Source of the DNA: Methylobacterium sp. CB376
GTDB lineage: Bacteria > Pseudomonadota > Alphaproteobacteria > Rhizobiales > Beijerinckiaceae
Assembly (NCBI RefSeq): GCF_029714205.1
Contig: NZ_CP121648.1
Span: forward strand, 4,725,001 to 4,789,000
Reading direction: 5' to 3'
Length of the DNA: 64,000 nt
Of the stretch, positions 1 through 8,811 are shown one piece after another. Below the pieces are notes generated by a model. That model did not search any database. It was not told where the DNA came from and saw only the letters and a program-made list of their open reading frames with translations. Position 1 is the first letter of the stretch. The number at the start of each line of letters is the position of its first letter. Both the position numbers and the translations under genes were made by a program.

Positions 1-690
1 TTCGAGACGCCGCGCGAACTCGCCGAGGCCGAGATCGCCGAGATCGTCGGCCAATTCGCAGAGGCCGCCCGCAACGCCCGCGCGGCGGGCGCGGACGGGG
101 TCGAGATCCACTCGGCGAACGGCTACCTGATCGACCAGTTCCTGCAGGACTCGACCAACCGCCGGACCGACCGCTACGGCGGCGCGATCGCGAACCGGGC
201 CCGCTTCCAGCTCGAGATCGTCGACGCCGTGACGGCGGCGATCGGCGCGGACCGGGTCGGCATCCGCATCTCGCCCTGGGGCAGCTTCAACGGCATGAGG
301 GACAGCGATCCCGGCGCCCTGTTCGACCACGTCACGGCCGAACTCGGCCGGCGCGGCCTCGCCTACCTGCACGTGGTCGAGCCGCGGGCGGACCAGACCA
401 GCGACGTGAACGCCCTCGACCCGAACGCGCCGGACGCGGCCGCGCGCTTCAAGCGCCGCTTCGGCGGGCCGCTGATCGCCGCGGGCGGCTTCACGCCCGC
501 GACCGCCGCCGCCGCGGTGGCGGGCGGGGACGTGGACGCGGTCGCCTTCGGCCGGCTGTTCATCGCCAATCCGGACCTGCCCGAGCGCATCCGGCGCGGG
601 GCCGGCTTCAACCGCTACGACCGCGCGACCTTCTACGGCGGCGACGCGCGGGGCTACACCGACTACCCGGCCCTGTCCTCGGCCGCCTGA
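1..690 (+). CDS. Old Yellow Enzyme family alkene reductase, 3' part
   Basis: The gene is cut by the left edge; the last 229 residues are visible in frame 1. It belongs to the FMN-dependent NADH:flavin oxidoreductase / N-ethylmaleimide reductase family, which reduces activated C=C bonds of enones, maleimides or nitro compounds in the cytoplasm. Visible signatures are the substrate-binding HSANGY motif followed by LIDQFLQ and a TNRRTDRYGG loop, and near the C-terminus the FMN-phosphate segment AFGRLFIANPDL, all typical of a TIM-barrel OYE. The His/Asn pair (HSAN) is the active-site variant seen in yeast OYE1. The C-terminus is complete. The natural substrate cannot be deduced. It is followed, 79 bases on, by arfB. 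Confidence 0.88.
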   Translation, partial: FETPRELAEAEIAEIVGQFAEAARNARAAGADGVEIHSANGYLIDQFLQDSTNRRTDRYGGAIANRARFQLEIVDAVTAAIGADRVGIRISPWGSFNGMRDSDPGALFDHVTAELGRRGLAYLHVVEPRADQTSDVNALDPNAPDAAARFKRRFGGPLIAAGGFTPATAAAAVAGGDVDAVAFGRLFIANPDLPERIRRGAGFNRYDRATFYGGDARGYTDYPALSSAA

Positions 691-769
691 CCGCTCGGTT
701 GGGGGCGCCGGCTTGTGCCGGGCGCCCCCGCGCGGCAAGTCTCGCCCGACCTCACGTCGGAGACCTGCC

Positions 770-1195
770 GTGGCCCTCGATTGCACGCCCTCGATCAGCA
801 TCGACGAGTCGGAGCTGGAGGAGAGCTTCGTGCGCGCCTCGGGGCCGGGGGGGCAGAACGTCAACAAGGTGGCGACCGCGGTGCAGCTGCGCTTCGACGT
901 GCGCCGCTCGCCCTCGCTGCCGAACGCGGTCGCGATCCGCCTCATGAAGCTCGCCGGCCGGCGGCTCACCGCCGAGGGCGTCCTCGTCATCACCGCGCAG
1001 GAGCACCGGACGCAGGACCGCAACCGGGCCGAGGCGCGCGAGCGGCTGGCGGAGCTGGTGCGCGAGGCCGCGATCCCGCCCAAGCCGCGGCGCCCGACCC
1101 GTCCGACCCGCGCCTCGAAGACTCGCCGCCTCGACGCCAAGTCCCATCGCGGCGGCGTCAAGCGCCTGCGCGCCGCCAAGCCCGGCGCCGACTAG
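770..1195 (+). CDS. arfB: Alternative ribosome-rescue factor ArfB (GGQ peptidyl-tRNA hydrolase)
   Basis: A 141-residue class-I release-factor-like protein that hydrolyses peptidyl-tRNA on stalled ribosomes lacking a stop codon. The catalytic GGQ is at residues 27-29 inside SGPGGQNVNK. The C-terminus is a long basic tail rich in Lys and Arg, which in this family enters the empty mRNA channel. The start is a GTG at 770, chosen because GGAGA lies six bases upstream at 759-763 and because homologues start with a short MxLxxTPSISI-like segment. An open frame extends upstream to 713 but without a ribosome binding site. Known roles come from the E. coli YaeJ family; nothing in the context adds to this. 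Confidence 0.93.
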   Translation: MALDCTPSISIDESELEESFVRASGPGGQNVNKVATAVQLRFDVRRSPSLPNAVAIRLMKLAGRRLTAEGVLVITAQEHRTQDRNRAEARERLAELVREAAIPPKPRRPTRPTRASKTRRLDAKSHRGGVKRLRAAKPGAD

Positions 1196-1384
1196 AGGCT
1201 GTGTCGCATCATCCGCGAGCCGTGTCCCGAAATGACGAAGGATTCAGCACGGCGTCGGATTCCGCCGGAGGCTCGACCTCGTCCGGCCCGGATGTGGGGC
1301 CGCATTAAGGGGCGTGGCGGACCCTGATCCCGACGCGAGCGCCGATCCACAACAAGGCCGCCGCGCGCAGGGCGAGGGGATCCG

Positions 1385-1654
1385 ATGGCTGGACGGTGGC
1401 GGAGATGGGGCCTGCAGGGCGCGGGGGTCGCGGCCGCGTGGCTCGGGCTGCTCGCGCTCGCGGGCGGGGACGGCGCGGCGGCGCTCGCCCTGCGGCCGGG
1501 GCTCGACCCGGTCGATCCGGTGCGCCCCGCCGTGGCGCCGGCCGCGCCCGCCGTGCGGGTGATCCTGGCGGCGCCGTGGGCGCACGGCACCGCCTTCTTC
1601 GCCGAGGAGGCGCGCCAGGTCGCGCGGGCCGAGGCGCTCAGCGGTTCGCGGTGA
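1385..1654 (+). CDS. Small hypothetical membrane-anchored protein
   Basis: An 89-residue open frame with ATG at 1385 preceded by a good GAGGGGA ribosome binding site (1374-1380). The N-terminus has Arg residues followed by a hydrophobic stretch at about residues 10-35, so it may be a signal peptide or one membrane segment. The rest is Pro/Ala/Val-rich with no family I recognise. Its 3' end overlaps the convergent transglutaminase-like gene by 17 bases. It could be a chance frame in GC-rich DNA; the ribosome binding site is the main support. Confidence 0.4.
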   Translation: MAGRWRRWGLQGAGVAAAWLGLLALAGGDGAAALALRPGLDPVDPVRPAVAPAAPAVRVILAAPWAHGTAFFAEEARQVARAEALSGSR

Positions 1655-2279
1655 CGACCGGGCCGATCGCCCGCCCGAGGGAGACCCAGGCCACCGCGCT
1701 CTGGGACTCGCGCTTGATGAAGGTGTAGCCGGTCCGGTGCCAGGGGAGCACCGCGCTGGTCTTGTTGTCGAGCACGAGGTCGCCGCGGTCGGTACGCAGC
1801 ATCAGCACCGCGTGGCCCTCGCCCTTCTCGTCGATCACCACCGTCATGCGCATCGCCCGGCGCGGCAGGCCGCCCTCGGCGAGCAGCTTGCGCTTGAGCA
1901 GCTGGAAGTCCTCGCAATCGCCCGTGCCGTCCTCGGCGAGGTCCCAGCGGTCGGGCACGCCCCAATGCTCCTGGTCGGTGATCGGGCGGATGCGGCCGTT
2001 CACGCCGCGGTTGACCGTGAGGATGGTCTGCCAGACGCGCGGGCTCAGCGTGATCGTCTCGGGCTCGGAGGGGTCGACCGCGCATTCCGCCGCGGAGCGC
2101 CGGCAGAACTCGACCCAGGCCGGGATCGGCTTCGCCTCGCCGCTCGCCACCGGCAGGGGCCCGGCGGGGGGGAGGGCGGCGAGGGTCTGGCCCGTCGCCT
2201 GCGAGGCCGTCAGGAGGCCGGCGAGGAGCAGGCCCGTCCGCAGCAGGCTCCGGCTCCCCCTGTGATCCCCGCTCCGCAT
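1638..2279 (-). CDS. Transglutaminase-like cysteine peptidase (BTLCP family)
   Basis: A 213-residue exported protein of the bacterial transglutaminase-like cysteine proteinase family (peptidase C93, formerly DUF920). A signal peptide covers about residues 11-31. The expected catalytic triad is present: Cys122 in GDCED, His156 in GEGHAVL and Asp171 in VLDNK. In other proteobacteria such proteins act in the periplasm; the best studied relative, LapG, trims a biofilm adhesin, but I see no LapD partner here. The promoter region carries a perfect TTAA-N7-TTAAC box 13-27 bases before the start (2292-2306), so cell-cycle control by CtrA is plausible. The substrate is unknown. Confidence 0.85.
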   Translation of the reverse strand: MRSGDHRGSRSLLRTGLLLAGLLTASQATGQTLAALPPAGPLPVASGEAKPIPAWVEFCRRSAAECAVDPSEPETITLSPRVWQTILTVNRGVNGRIRPITDQEHWGVPDRWDLAEDGTGDCEDFQLLKRKLLAEGGLPRRAMRMTVVIDEKGEGHAVLMLRTDRGDLVLDNKTSAVLPWHRTGYTFIKRESQSAVAWVSLGRAIGPVVTANR

Positions 2280-2291
2280 CCGTCCGCCCCG

Positions 2292-2306
2292 TTAAGCTTC
2301 CGTTAA
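2292..2306 (-). promoter_or_regulatory. Candidate CtrA box upstream of transglutaminase-like peptidase
   Basis: Read on the minus strand the sequence is TTAACGGAAGCTTAAC, a perfect TTAA-N7-TTAAC, the consensus for the cell-cycle regulator CtrA. It ends 13 bases before the ATG at 2279. Such a short distance means CtrA bound here could either activate a promoter with a very short leader or block transcription. AT-rich motifs are rare in this GC-rich DNA. Confidence 0.55.
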
Positions 2307-2483
2307 GCTTTCGTGGCACGAGCGGCGGGTGCGGGCAACGGATCGGTGAAGAATTAGTTAACGGCGCCGGCCGCGCCGGGCGGCCTTGACGCGCCCCGGC
2401 CGCGATGGCCTGCTGCGGCGAAGATCGGCGGGCCGGGCCCCCCTCGTTCCGGGCCCGACCCGCCCCGTCGGGGGCGACGCCGC

Positions 2484-3101
2484 ATGGCACTTCCGGAACC
2501 CTTGCTGAAGCAGGTGCGCGTGAAGGACCTGCGGCCGACCCAGATCACGGTCGGCTTCCGGGAGGTGGAGGCCAAGCGGGAGCACTGGCGCGGCCAGGAC
2601 CCGGACGAGCGGGCGAAGTTCCTCGGCTCGCACATGATCCCGACCCTGATCGGGCCGAAGGCGCACCACTACATCCTGGACCACCACCACCTCGCCAGGG
2701 CGCTGTTCCTCGAGCAGGTCGAGACCGTGATGGTGACCGAGGTCGCGGACCTGCACCACCTCGACAAGGCGGATTTCTGGACCGTCTGCGACCACAAGGC
2801 CTGGGTCCACCCCTACGACGCCGAGGGCGTCCGGGTCGGGTTCAAGGCCATCCCGAAATCCCTCGCGGATCTGGAGGACGATCCCTATCGCAGCCTCGCC
2901 GGGGCGTTGCGCCGGAAGGGCGGCTTCGCCAAGGAGACGACGCCGTTCAGCGAGTTCCTGTGGGCGGATTTCCTGCGCCGCCGGATCGAGAAGCGGAGGC
3001 TGCGCGAGGATTTCGGCGCGGCGCTGGGGGAGGCGATGGCCTGCGCCAAGTCGCCGGAGGCCCACTACCTGCCGGGCTGGTGCGGGCCCTCCGAGACCTG
3101 A
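2484..3101 (+). CDS. ParB-like nuclease-fold protein (ParBc_2 family)
   Basis: A 205-residue cytoplasmic protein resembling the putative ParB-like nuclease family PF08857 rather than chromosomal ParB. Features seen are an N-terminal RPTQITVGFREVEAK segment, followed by a His-rich core with HHYILDHHHLARAL and later HPYDAEG. There is no helix-turn-helix region and no partner parA, so a role in chromosome segregation is unlikely. The ATG at 2484 starts a protein of the usual family length. It stands alone: upstream is the divergent transglutaminase-like gene, downstream a 658-base stretch with no sound gene. Function of the family is not established. Confidence 0.8.
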   Translation: MALPEPLLKQVRVKDLRPTQITVGFREVEAKREHWRGQDPDERAKFLGSHMIPTLIGPKAHHYILDHHHLARALFLEQVETVMVTEVADLHHLDKADFWTVCDHKAWVHPYDAEGVRVGFKAIPKSLADLEDDPYRSLAGALRRKGGFAKETTPFSEFLWADFLRRRIEKRRLREDFGAALGEAMACAKSPEAHYLPGWCGPSET

Positions 3102-3759
3102 GCCGGCCGGTCGGGAGGCGGCGGGGCGGGCCCCGCGTCGGTCCGCACGCCCGTTCTCACCCCTTCTCACCGACGCGACGAACCGACATCCGTGCGTTTC
3201 GCGCGAACTCACGCCGATTCGCGGCGCTCACGGGACGTTGCGTATCCAGATTACCTCAGTGCACGCGAGGACCGCGCTGACGAGAGGGGCGGACATCTCG
3301 CGCGCCTGCTCGCTCGCGACCGTATCCAAGGGTTCGTGCTCTTGCCGATCGCGTGAGGACCGCGTTCTCGTCCTGCAACGCCGCAGCGGCAGGCGTAAGC
3401 CGGGTTCGCGCGCGCTCCTTCTCATCTCCGCCCGGGCACCTGCCCGATGCCGGCAGCCGCGCTGCCGTCACCGGCGCGGCCACGACGCGGCCCGCCATCT
3501 CTGCCGCCGGGGGGCGGGACCTGCGCCACCGAACCCCGCCCGCCGCCCGGCATCGACGAAGCCGCGCCCGCGCCGCGTGCGACGCTGCGCGCCGGCAACG
3601 CCCCCTGCGGGACCGCGGCGGACGAGGCCCTGTCCGCCGCGCTCGACCGGGCCCCTCGACTGGCCGGTGGCCCTCGGCACCTTCGCGGGCCTCGTCGACG
3701 GCCAGATCAAGAATCCGAGCCGTGCCGATCGCTGACCGAAACAGGGCCGCCGCCTCTCC
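3102..3759. other. 658-base region without a confident gene
   Basis: No open frame here has a good start, ribosome binding site and recognisable family. The only hint of coding is near the end: DEALSAALDR in one plus-strand frame and PLDWPVALGTFAGLVDGQ, stopping at 3735, in the next. Joining them requires losing one C in the CCCC run at about 3653. This may be the remains of a small protein gene. Confidence 0.4.
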
Positions 3760-4470
3760 CTACGCCGGCAGGACGATCACCTTCGTCTTGACCGGCGTCC
3801 GCGCGTAGAGGTGGATCATGTCCTGACTCAGCAGGCCGACGCAGCCGCTCGTGATGCCCTTGCCGATCGATTCGGGCTCGCTGCTGGCGTAGATCGTGTA
3901 GAGCGTGTAGGCGCCGTTCTGGTAGAGGTGGAGGGTGCGGGCACCGAGCGGGTTGTCGAGGCCGCCCGGCATGCCGCGGGCGTATTTGGCGGCCTCGGGC
4001 TGGCGCCGGATCATCTCCTTGGGCGGTGTCCACGTCGCCCATTCGGATTTGCGGCCGACATAGGCGTCACCGCTCCACAGGAACCCGTCGCGGCCGACAT
4101 TGGCCCCGTAACGCGTGGCAGACCCGTCGCCCTCGATGCGGTAGACATAGAAATTGCTGGGATCGACGACGATCGTTCCGGGCGCTTCTTTGGACTCGTA
4201 ACGAACTGTTCTGCGGTAGTACTTTGGATCGACCTTGCTGATGTCGACCGCCGGGATCGGGAATTTCTCCTCCGGCAGCGGTCCGTAGATCTTCGTCGCC
4301 TCGGCAAGGAGCAGGCTGTCGGACGCCGCGCAGCCGGCGAGCCCGAGCGCGCCGACGCCGACGGTCGAGCCGACCAGGAACGACCGGCGCGTGAGAAGCC
4401 GCGCCTGACGCCGCACCAGAGCGGTCTCGTCGCTCCCGCCGGCCCCGGCCTTCCTACCGTCGATCATCAT
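3760..4470 (-). CDS. Tat-exported L,D-transpeptidase (YkuD family), probable lipoprotein
   Basis: A 236-residue L,D-transpeptidase of the ErfK/YbiS/YcfS family, which makes 3-3 peptidoglycan cross-links or attaches proteins to the wall in the periplasm. The N-terminus has a twin-arginine motif (TRRSFLVG, residues 27-34), then a hydrophobic stretch ending in LAGC, so Cys47 could be lipidated. The catalytic core has His181 in TLHLYQNG and Cys210 in ITSGCVGLL. The usual motif is S-H/N/S-G-C-I/V-R; here the Arg after the catalytic Cys is replaced by Gly. The family-typical start and length are intact. The plus-strand DNA downstream of the ATG holds only a long leader before the tRNA gene. Confidence 0.9.
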   Translation of the reverse strand: MMIDGRKAGAGGSDETALVRRQARLLTRRSFLVGSTVGVGALGLAGCAASDSLLLAEATKIYGPLPEEKFPIPAVDISKVDPKYYRRTVRYESKEAPGTIVVDPSNFYVYRIEGDGSATRYGANVGRDGFLWSGDAYVGRKSEWATWTPPKEMIRRQPEAAKYARGMPGGLDNPLGARTLHLYQNGAYTLYTIYASSEPESIGKGITSGCVGLLSQDMIHLYARTPVKTKVIVLPA

Positions 4471-4933
4471 GATTTGGGACTTCCCGTCTCTTGCGGCCCG
4501 ATGAGAGAACGCTCCGGCGACCCGTGACGCCTACGGCCCAGCTTAGATTGCCGGTACCGGGTGCGGCTGACAAGCACGGCCTCCGCCGCGCGGCGCTCGC
4601 CATTGGCCGAAGCCGGCAACGTTCATGCGATCTTGCGGCCTCGCTCGCGCTGGCGTTGAAGCAACGGCGCAGTTCGCGCCATCAAATGCGTCGTGAGTGT
4701 GGCCAGCGCCACTCGCGGCCGGGCGTGGTCGGCGACAGCCCCTGCTGAATGGCCTTGCCGCGGAGGCGCGCGTCCGGGCCGCGCACCGACCTCGGCCGAC
4801 GGCGCGAGCCCGCACGCCCCTGCCGGCCAGACCCGGCCGAACCCTGAACGGGCAAGAGGAACGGCGGGGACCACCATGGGGAATCCCCGACCAGCGAGGC
4901 CGATCAAAGCGACAGCGGAAGCCAGAAATCAGT
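4471..4933. other. 463-base intergenic region between L,D-transpeptidase and tRNA-Gly
   Basis: Nothing convincing is seen. Short open frames on both strands lack ribosome binding sites and family resemblance. The part next to 4470 must carry the promoter of the L,D-transpeptidase gene, and the part next to 4934 the 3' flank of the tRNA gene. Confidence 0.5.
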
Positions 4934-5008
4934 TGGAGCGGGCGATCGGGATCGAACCGACGACATTCAGCTTGGGAAGCTGACGTTCTACCACTGAACT
5001 ACGCCCGC
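4934..5008 (-). tRNA. tRNA-Gly (CCC)
   Basis: Read on the minus strand this folds as a complete cloverleaf. The acceptor stem GCGGGCG pairs with CGCCCGC, followed by discriminator T and an encoded CCA. The D arm contains AGTTCAGTGGTAGA. The anticodon stem TCAGC/GCTGA encloses the loop TTCCCAA, which places anticodon CCC at positions 34-36. The T arm contains GGTTCGATCCC. It decodes GGG, matching the GC-rich codon use of the genome. It is transcribed away from maf. Confidence 0.97.
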
Positions 5009-5189
5009 GCGGCCGCCGTGCGGCGCCGCCCGACCACGGAGCGCCCGAGGCGCCGTGCCGGATTGGTCGGGACCCTAAGCAAACTCGGCGGCTTTGTCCA
5101 CGGGGGTTTTCGCCGTGGCTGGACGGCGGGCGCGAGATAGGGCAGGTGCGGCGCCGAGACGACCACCTTCACCGGAACCAGGGCGCGCC

Positions 5190-5837
5190 ATGATCGAGTC
5201 TCCCCCCCCTGCGCCGGGCACGCGGCCGAAGCTCGTGCTCGCCTCGGGATCGCCGCGGCGCCTCGCGCTGCTGCAGCAGGCGGGCATCGAGCCGGACGCG
5301 CTGCTCCCCGCCGACCTCGACGAGACGCCCCTCAAGGGCGAGCGCCCGCGCGAACTGGTGCGCCGCCTCGCCCGCGCCAAGCTCGACGTGGCCCTCACGG
5401 CCGCCCGGCACGGGGAGGATCTGCGCGGCGCCTACGTGGTCTCGGCCGACACCGTGGTGGCGGTCGGGCGGCGCATCCTGCCCAAGACCGAGGTCTCGGA
5501 CGAGGCCGAGGCCTGCCTGCGGCTGCTGTCCGGGCGCACCCACCGCGTCTACACCGCCGTCTGCATCGCGGGGCCGCGCGACCGCACCCGCGAGCGCCTC
5601 GTCGAGACCCGCGTGCGCTTCAAGCGCCTGAACGCCCGCGAGATCGAGGCTTACGTCGCGAGCGGCGAGTGGCGCGGCAAGGCCGGCGGCTACGCCATCC
5701 AGGGGCTCGCCGGCAGCTTCGTGGTCAAGCTCGTCGGCTCCTACAGCGCCGTAGTCGGGCTCCCGCTCTACGAGACGGTCGGCCTCCTCGAAGGGGAGGG
5801 ATTCCCGGTGCGCGCCGCCTGGCGCGCCGCCGCCTGA
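5190..5837 (+). CDS. maf: Maf-family nucleotide pyrophosphatase
   Basis: A 215-residue Maf protein, a cytoplasmic house-cleaning nucleoside triphosphate pyrophosphatase acting on dTTP/UTP or modified nucleotides and linked to septum formation. Family signatures are [13 protein letters not shown] near the N-terminus, SADTVVAVG in the middle and [10 protein letters not shown] followed by [14 protein letters not shown] towards the end. The ATG at 5190 gives the usual family start; an open frame extends upstream to 5094 but is not conserved-looking. It ends seven bases before yacG, a common neighbour in alphaproteobacteria, so the two are probably co-transcribed. Confidence 0.95.
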   Translation: MIESPPPAPGTRPKLVLASGSPRRLALLQQAGIEPDALLPADLDETPLKGERPRELVRRLARAKLDVALTAARHGEDLRGAYVVSADTVVAVGRRILPKTEVSDEAEACLRLLSGRTHRVYTAVCIAGPRDRTRERLVETRVRFKRLNAREIEAYVASGEWRGKAGGYAIQGLAGSFVVKLVGSYSAVVGLPLYETVGLLEGEGFPVRAAWRAAA

Positions 5838-5844
5838 GGCCCGC

Positions 5845-6042
5845 ATGGGAGCCGACCCGCCCGCCCCCGAGGCGAAGCGCCCGCCCTGCCCGATCTGCGG
5901 CAGGCCGGCGGCGGAGCCGTTCCGGCCCTTCTGCTCGAAGCGCTGCGCCGATGTCGACCTGCAGCGCTGGCTGAGCGGCCGCTACGCCATTCCCGCCCGC
6001 GAGGACGAGGGGCCCGGCGAGGAGGACAGCGGCGAATCCTGA
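5845..6042 (+). CDS. yacG: DNA gyrase inhibitor / zinc protein YacG
   Basis: A 65-residue YacG family protein. Four cysteines (15, 18, 30 and 34) form CPICG...FCSKRC, the single zinc-binding site of the family. The C-terminus is acidic. In E. coli YacG binds GyrB and inhibits DNA gyrase. It follows maf after seven bases, the usual arrangement in alphaproteobacteria. Confidence 0.93.
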   Translation: MGADPPAPEAKRPPCPICGRPAAEPFRPFCSKRCADVDLQRWLSGRYAIPAREDEGPGEEDSGES

Positions 6043-6106
6043 CCGTACCGTCATCCGCGCTTCAAGCGCCGGTGCTTGAAACCCCGGCGCGGCACGGGAG
6101 GGGCGG

Positions 6107-7822
6107 ATGACGGAGCGAATCACTCTGACGCGGCGGGAGACCGTGGCGGGCGCGGCGGCCCTCGCCCTGGCGCCGCGCGGCGCCGGCGCCCAGGGGGCGG
6201 AGGTCGGTGCGGAGGTCACCGGGGTCGTCTACGAGGACCGCGCCGGACGCGGCCGGCGCGGGCCCGACGATCCGGGCCTCCCGGACGTGCTGGTCTCGAA
6301 CGGCCGCGAGGTCGTCCGCACCGACGCGCAGGGCCGCTACCGCCTCCCGCTCTCCGACGAGGGCGTGGTCTTCGTCATCAAGCCCAGCGGCTACGCGCTG
6401 CCGCGGGACGCGGACAACATTCCCCGCTTCGCCTACCTGCACCAGCCGAACGGCAGCCCCGCCGCGCTGAACCTGCGCTATCCCGGCATCGCCCCGACCG
6501 GGCCCCTGCCGGCCTCCGTCGATTTCGGCCTCACCCGGGCGGAGGAGGGCGGCGATTTCGACGTGATCCTGTTCACCGACCCGCAGCCCGAGAGCCAGAC
6601 CGAACTCGACTACGTGCGCGACACGGCCGTGACCCGGGCCATGGGGATCGAGGCGGCCTTCGGCATCACCGCCGGCGACGTGCTGTTCGACGACCTCTCC
6701 CTCTACGGCCGGCACAACCGCATCATGGGCCGGATCGGCCTGCCGTGGTTCCACATCGGCGGCAACCACGACCTCAACTTCGAGGCGACGGACGCGCGCC
6801 ACAGCCGCGAGACCTTCAAGCGGGTCTACGGCGCGCCCTACTACGCCCTCCACCACGGCGGCGTGCTGTTCCTGCTCCTCGACAACGTCCACTACCTCGG
6901 CGCCGCGACAGGCACGCCGGAGCGGGGCGGGCGCTACGAGGGCCGGTTCGGCGAGGCGCAGCTCGCCTTCGTGGAGGCGGTGCTGCGCGAGACGCCCCGC
7001 GAAAGCCTCGTGGTCGTGGCGATGCACATCCCGCTCGCGACCGATCTCGGGCCGGACGACCCGTCGCTGAGCACCGTCGACCGGCAGGCCCTGCTGCGGC
7101 TGCTCGCGGGCCGCCCCTGCTTCAGCGTCTCGGGCCACACTCACACGACCGAGCACCACTACCTCGACGCGGCCGGCCGCCCCGGCGCCACCGGGCCCGA
7201 CGCCCATCATCACCACGTGCTGACCGCGGTATCGGGCTCCTGGTGGAGCGGCCCGCCCGACCGCCGCGGCATCGCCACCGCGGACAGCCGCGACGGCACG
7301 CCGCACGGCTTCCACGTCCTCAGCATCCGGGGCGGGCGCCACTACACGACCCGCTACGTCCCGGCGAGCGAGGATGCCGGGCGCCAGATGCGCATCGTGC
7401 TGGAGAGCCAGTTCCACAGCGACGACCTCGCGCGGCTGCCCGACACGCGGCTTTACGCCCTGTTCGGCTCGCCGGTCCCGGCCGAGAGCGCGGCGGCCTC
7501 CCTGCTCGTCGTCAACGTCTTCGACGGCGGTCCGCGGACCAGCGTGCGCTTCCGCATCGGCGACGGCGCGCCGCTGCCCATGACCCGCACAAGGCGGCCC
7601 GACCCGTTCGTGGCCGCCCTCTACGCGCGCTTCTCGGCCGCGCGGAAATCCTGGGTGAAGGCCGAGCCGTCCTCGCATGTCTGGACCGCGCGGCTGCCGC
7701 GGGACATCGCCCCCGGCACCCACCGCCTCAGCGTCGAGGCGACCGACGAGTACGGCCGCCTCCACCGGGACGGGATCGTGCTCGAAGTGGTCGCCGGCGA
7801 GGGCCGCCCGCGCGGCATCTGA
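6107..7822 (+). CDS. Exported calcineurin-like metallophosphoesterase
   Basis: A 571-residue protein with three parts: an N-terminal beta domain (MetallophosN type, residues about 30-140), a calcineurin-like phosphoesterase core (about 150-400) and a C-terminal MetallophosC-type domain. The N-terminus has RRETVAGAAALAL, a Tat-like signal, so it acts outside the cytoplasm. Dinuclear metal motifs are visible: DPQ near 160, GDVLFDD, GNHD at 219-222, MHIP and the SGHTHT motif near residue 340. Tandem His residues (AHHHH) follow. The substrate is probably a phosphodiester or phosphate ester released outside the membrane; it cannot be named. It stands alone between yacG and a convergent gene. Confidence 0.87.
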   Translation: MTERITLTRRETVAGAAALALAPRGAGAQGAEVGAEVTGVVYEDRAGRGRRGPDDPGLPDVLVSNGREVVRTDAQGRYRLPLSDEGVVFVIKPSGYALPRDADNIPRFAYLHQPNGSPAALNLRYPGIAPTGPLPASVDFGLTRAEEGGDFDVILFTDPQPESQTELDYVRDTAVTRAMGIEAAFGITAGDVLFDDLSLYGRHNRIMGRIGLPWFHIGGNHDLNFEATDARHSRETFKRVYGAPYYALHHGGVLFLLLDNVHYLGAATGTPERGGRYEGRFGEAQLAFVEAVLRETPRESLVVVAMHIPLATDLGPDDPSLSTVDRQALLRLLAGRPCFSVSGHTHTTEHHYLDAAGRPGATGPDAHHHHVLTAVSGSWWSGPPDRRGIATADSRDGTPHGFHVLSIRGGRHYTTRYVPASEDAGRQMRIVLESQFHSDDLARLPDTRLYALFGSPVPAESAAASLLVVNVFDGGPRTSVRFRIGDGAPLPMTRTRRPDPFVAALYARFSAARKSWVKAEPSSHVWTARLPRDIAPGTHRLSVEATDEYGRLHRDGIVLEVVAGEGRPRGI

Positions 7823-7832
7823 CGGCCTGCCG

Positions 7833-8624
7833 TCAGAGCCGGCTCGGCAGGCTGATGACCGCGTCCACCGTGTCCTTGATCGCCTTGCCGGCGGGCGCGA
7901 AGTCCGGGATCGGCACGCCCAGGAAGGTCCTCTCCTCCGGGGCCGCGGGCGCGGCCTCCGGGGCGGCGGGCGCCGGCTTGGCCGCGGCCACGCGCGCGGA
8001 CTCGGTCCTCTCGCGCTTGGCCGCCTGCTTCGGCACCGGCTTCGCGGGCTTCGCGGCGGCCTTGGCCGGAATGGGTGCGGGCTTGACCGGGTCGGGCGCG
8101 GCCTCGCGCATCGCCTCGGCCTTGGGCGGCGCCGGAGGCGACGCGGGCGCCTCCCTGGGCGGGGCGGCCGGTTCGGGTGCCGGGCGCTCGAAGCGCTGGG
8201 GCGGGTTGAGCGTCCCCGTGATGAGACTTTCGGCCCGGGCCGGGGCGGGCGCGGCCAGGGCGGGCGCGGCCAGGGCGGCCGCGAGCGGCGCCGGCGAGGG
8301 GGCCGCGGGCGCTTCGGCGGGCTTGGGCGTCGCGGCCGGCGCGAGCGCGACGACGCGCGCGGGCGGCGCCTCCGGCGCGATCGCCGGCGTCTCGGCGCGC
8401 AGGGCCGGCACGCCGTCCTTGATCTCCGGCATCTCCCGGATCGGCCCGACCCGGATCCCGCTCGGGCGCGGGGCGGTGAGCGCCGACAGGGCCGGGTAGG
8501 CGAGGGCGCCCAGGGTGGCGAGGCCCAGGAGGCCGGCCGCGCCGAGCATCAGCGGCCCGCGCAGCCGGGAGCGCGCCGCCGCCTGCGGGCGCCGATCCGA
8601 GGGATCGATCTCGACGGACATCAT
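7833..8624 (-). CDS. Pro/Ala-rich membrane-anchored hypothetical protein
   Basis: A 263-residue protein with a short cytoplasmic N-terminus, one transmembrane helix at about residues 24-47, and a long low-complexity Pro/Ala/Lys-rich stretch outside. It ends in a more structured segment containing [10 protein letters not shown] and [12 protein letters not shown] do not recognise a family. The start is set by GGAG about ten bases before the ATG pair at 8624/8621; an upstream ATG at 8672 has no ribosome binding site. It is convergent with the phosphoesterase, ten bases apart, and divergent from recO. The spacer composition suggests a periplasm-spanning linker. Confidence 0.65.
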   Translation of the reverse strand: MMSVEIDPSDRRPQAAARSRLRGPLMLGAAGLLGLATLGALAYPALSALTAPRPSGIRVGPIREMPEIKDGVPALRAETPAIAPEAPPARVVALAPAATPKPAEAPAAPSPAPLAAALAAPALAAPAPARAESLITGTLNPPQRFERPAPEPAAPPREAPASPPAPPKAEAMREAAPDPVKPAPIPAKAAAKPAKPVPKQAAKRERTESARVAAAKPAPAAPEAAPAAPEERTFLGVPIPDFAPAGKAIKDTVDAVISLPSRL

Positions 8625-8811
8625 GCTCACTCGACTCCGACTTTTCCGTCTTTCCCCGCTTGACAGCATCACGGCGAATCAGGCGCGAAGATGTCGGGCG
8701 GTGACCGACCTTCGCGAAATAGCGGTGACGCCTCACGAATCGGTTAGCGTGGCGGTTCGCCGCCCGCGGGCCGGCGTACTGTTTCGCGACATCGCGGCCT
8801 ATCTCGGGTTC

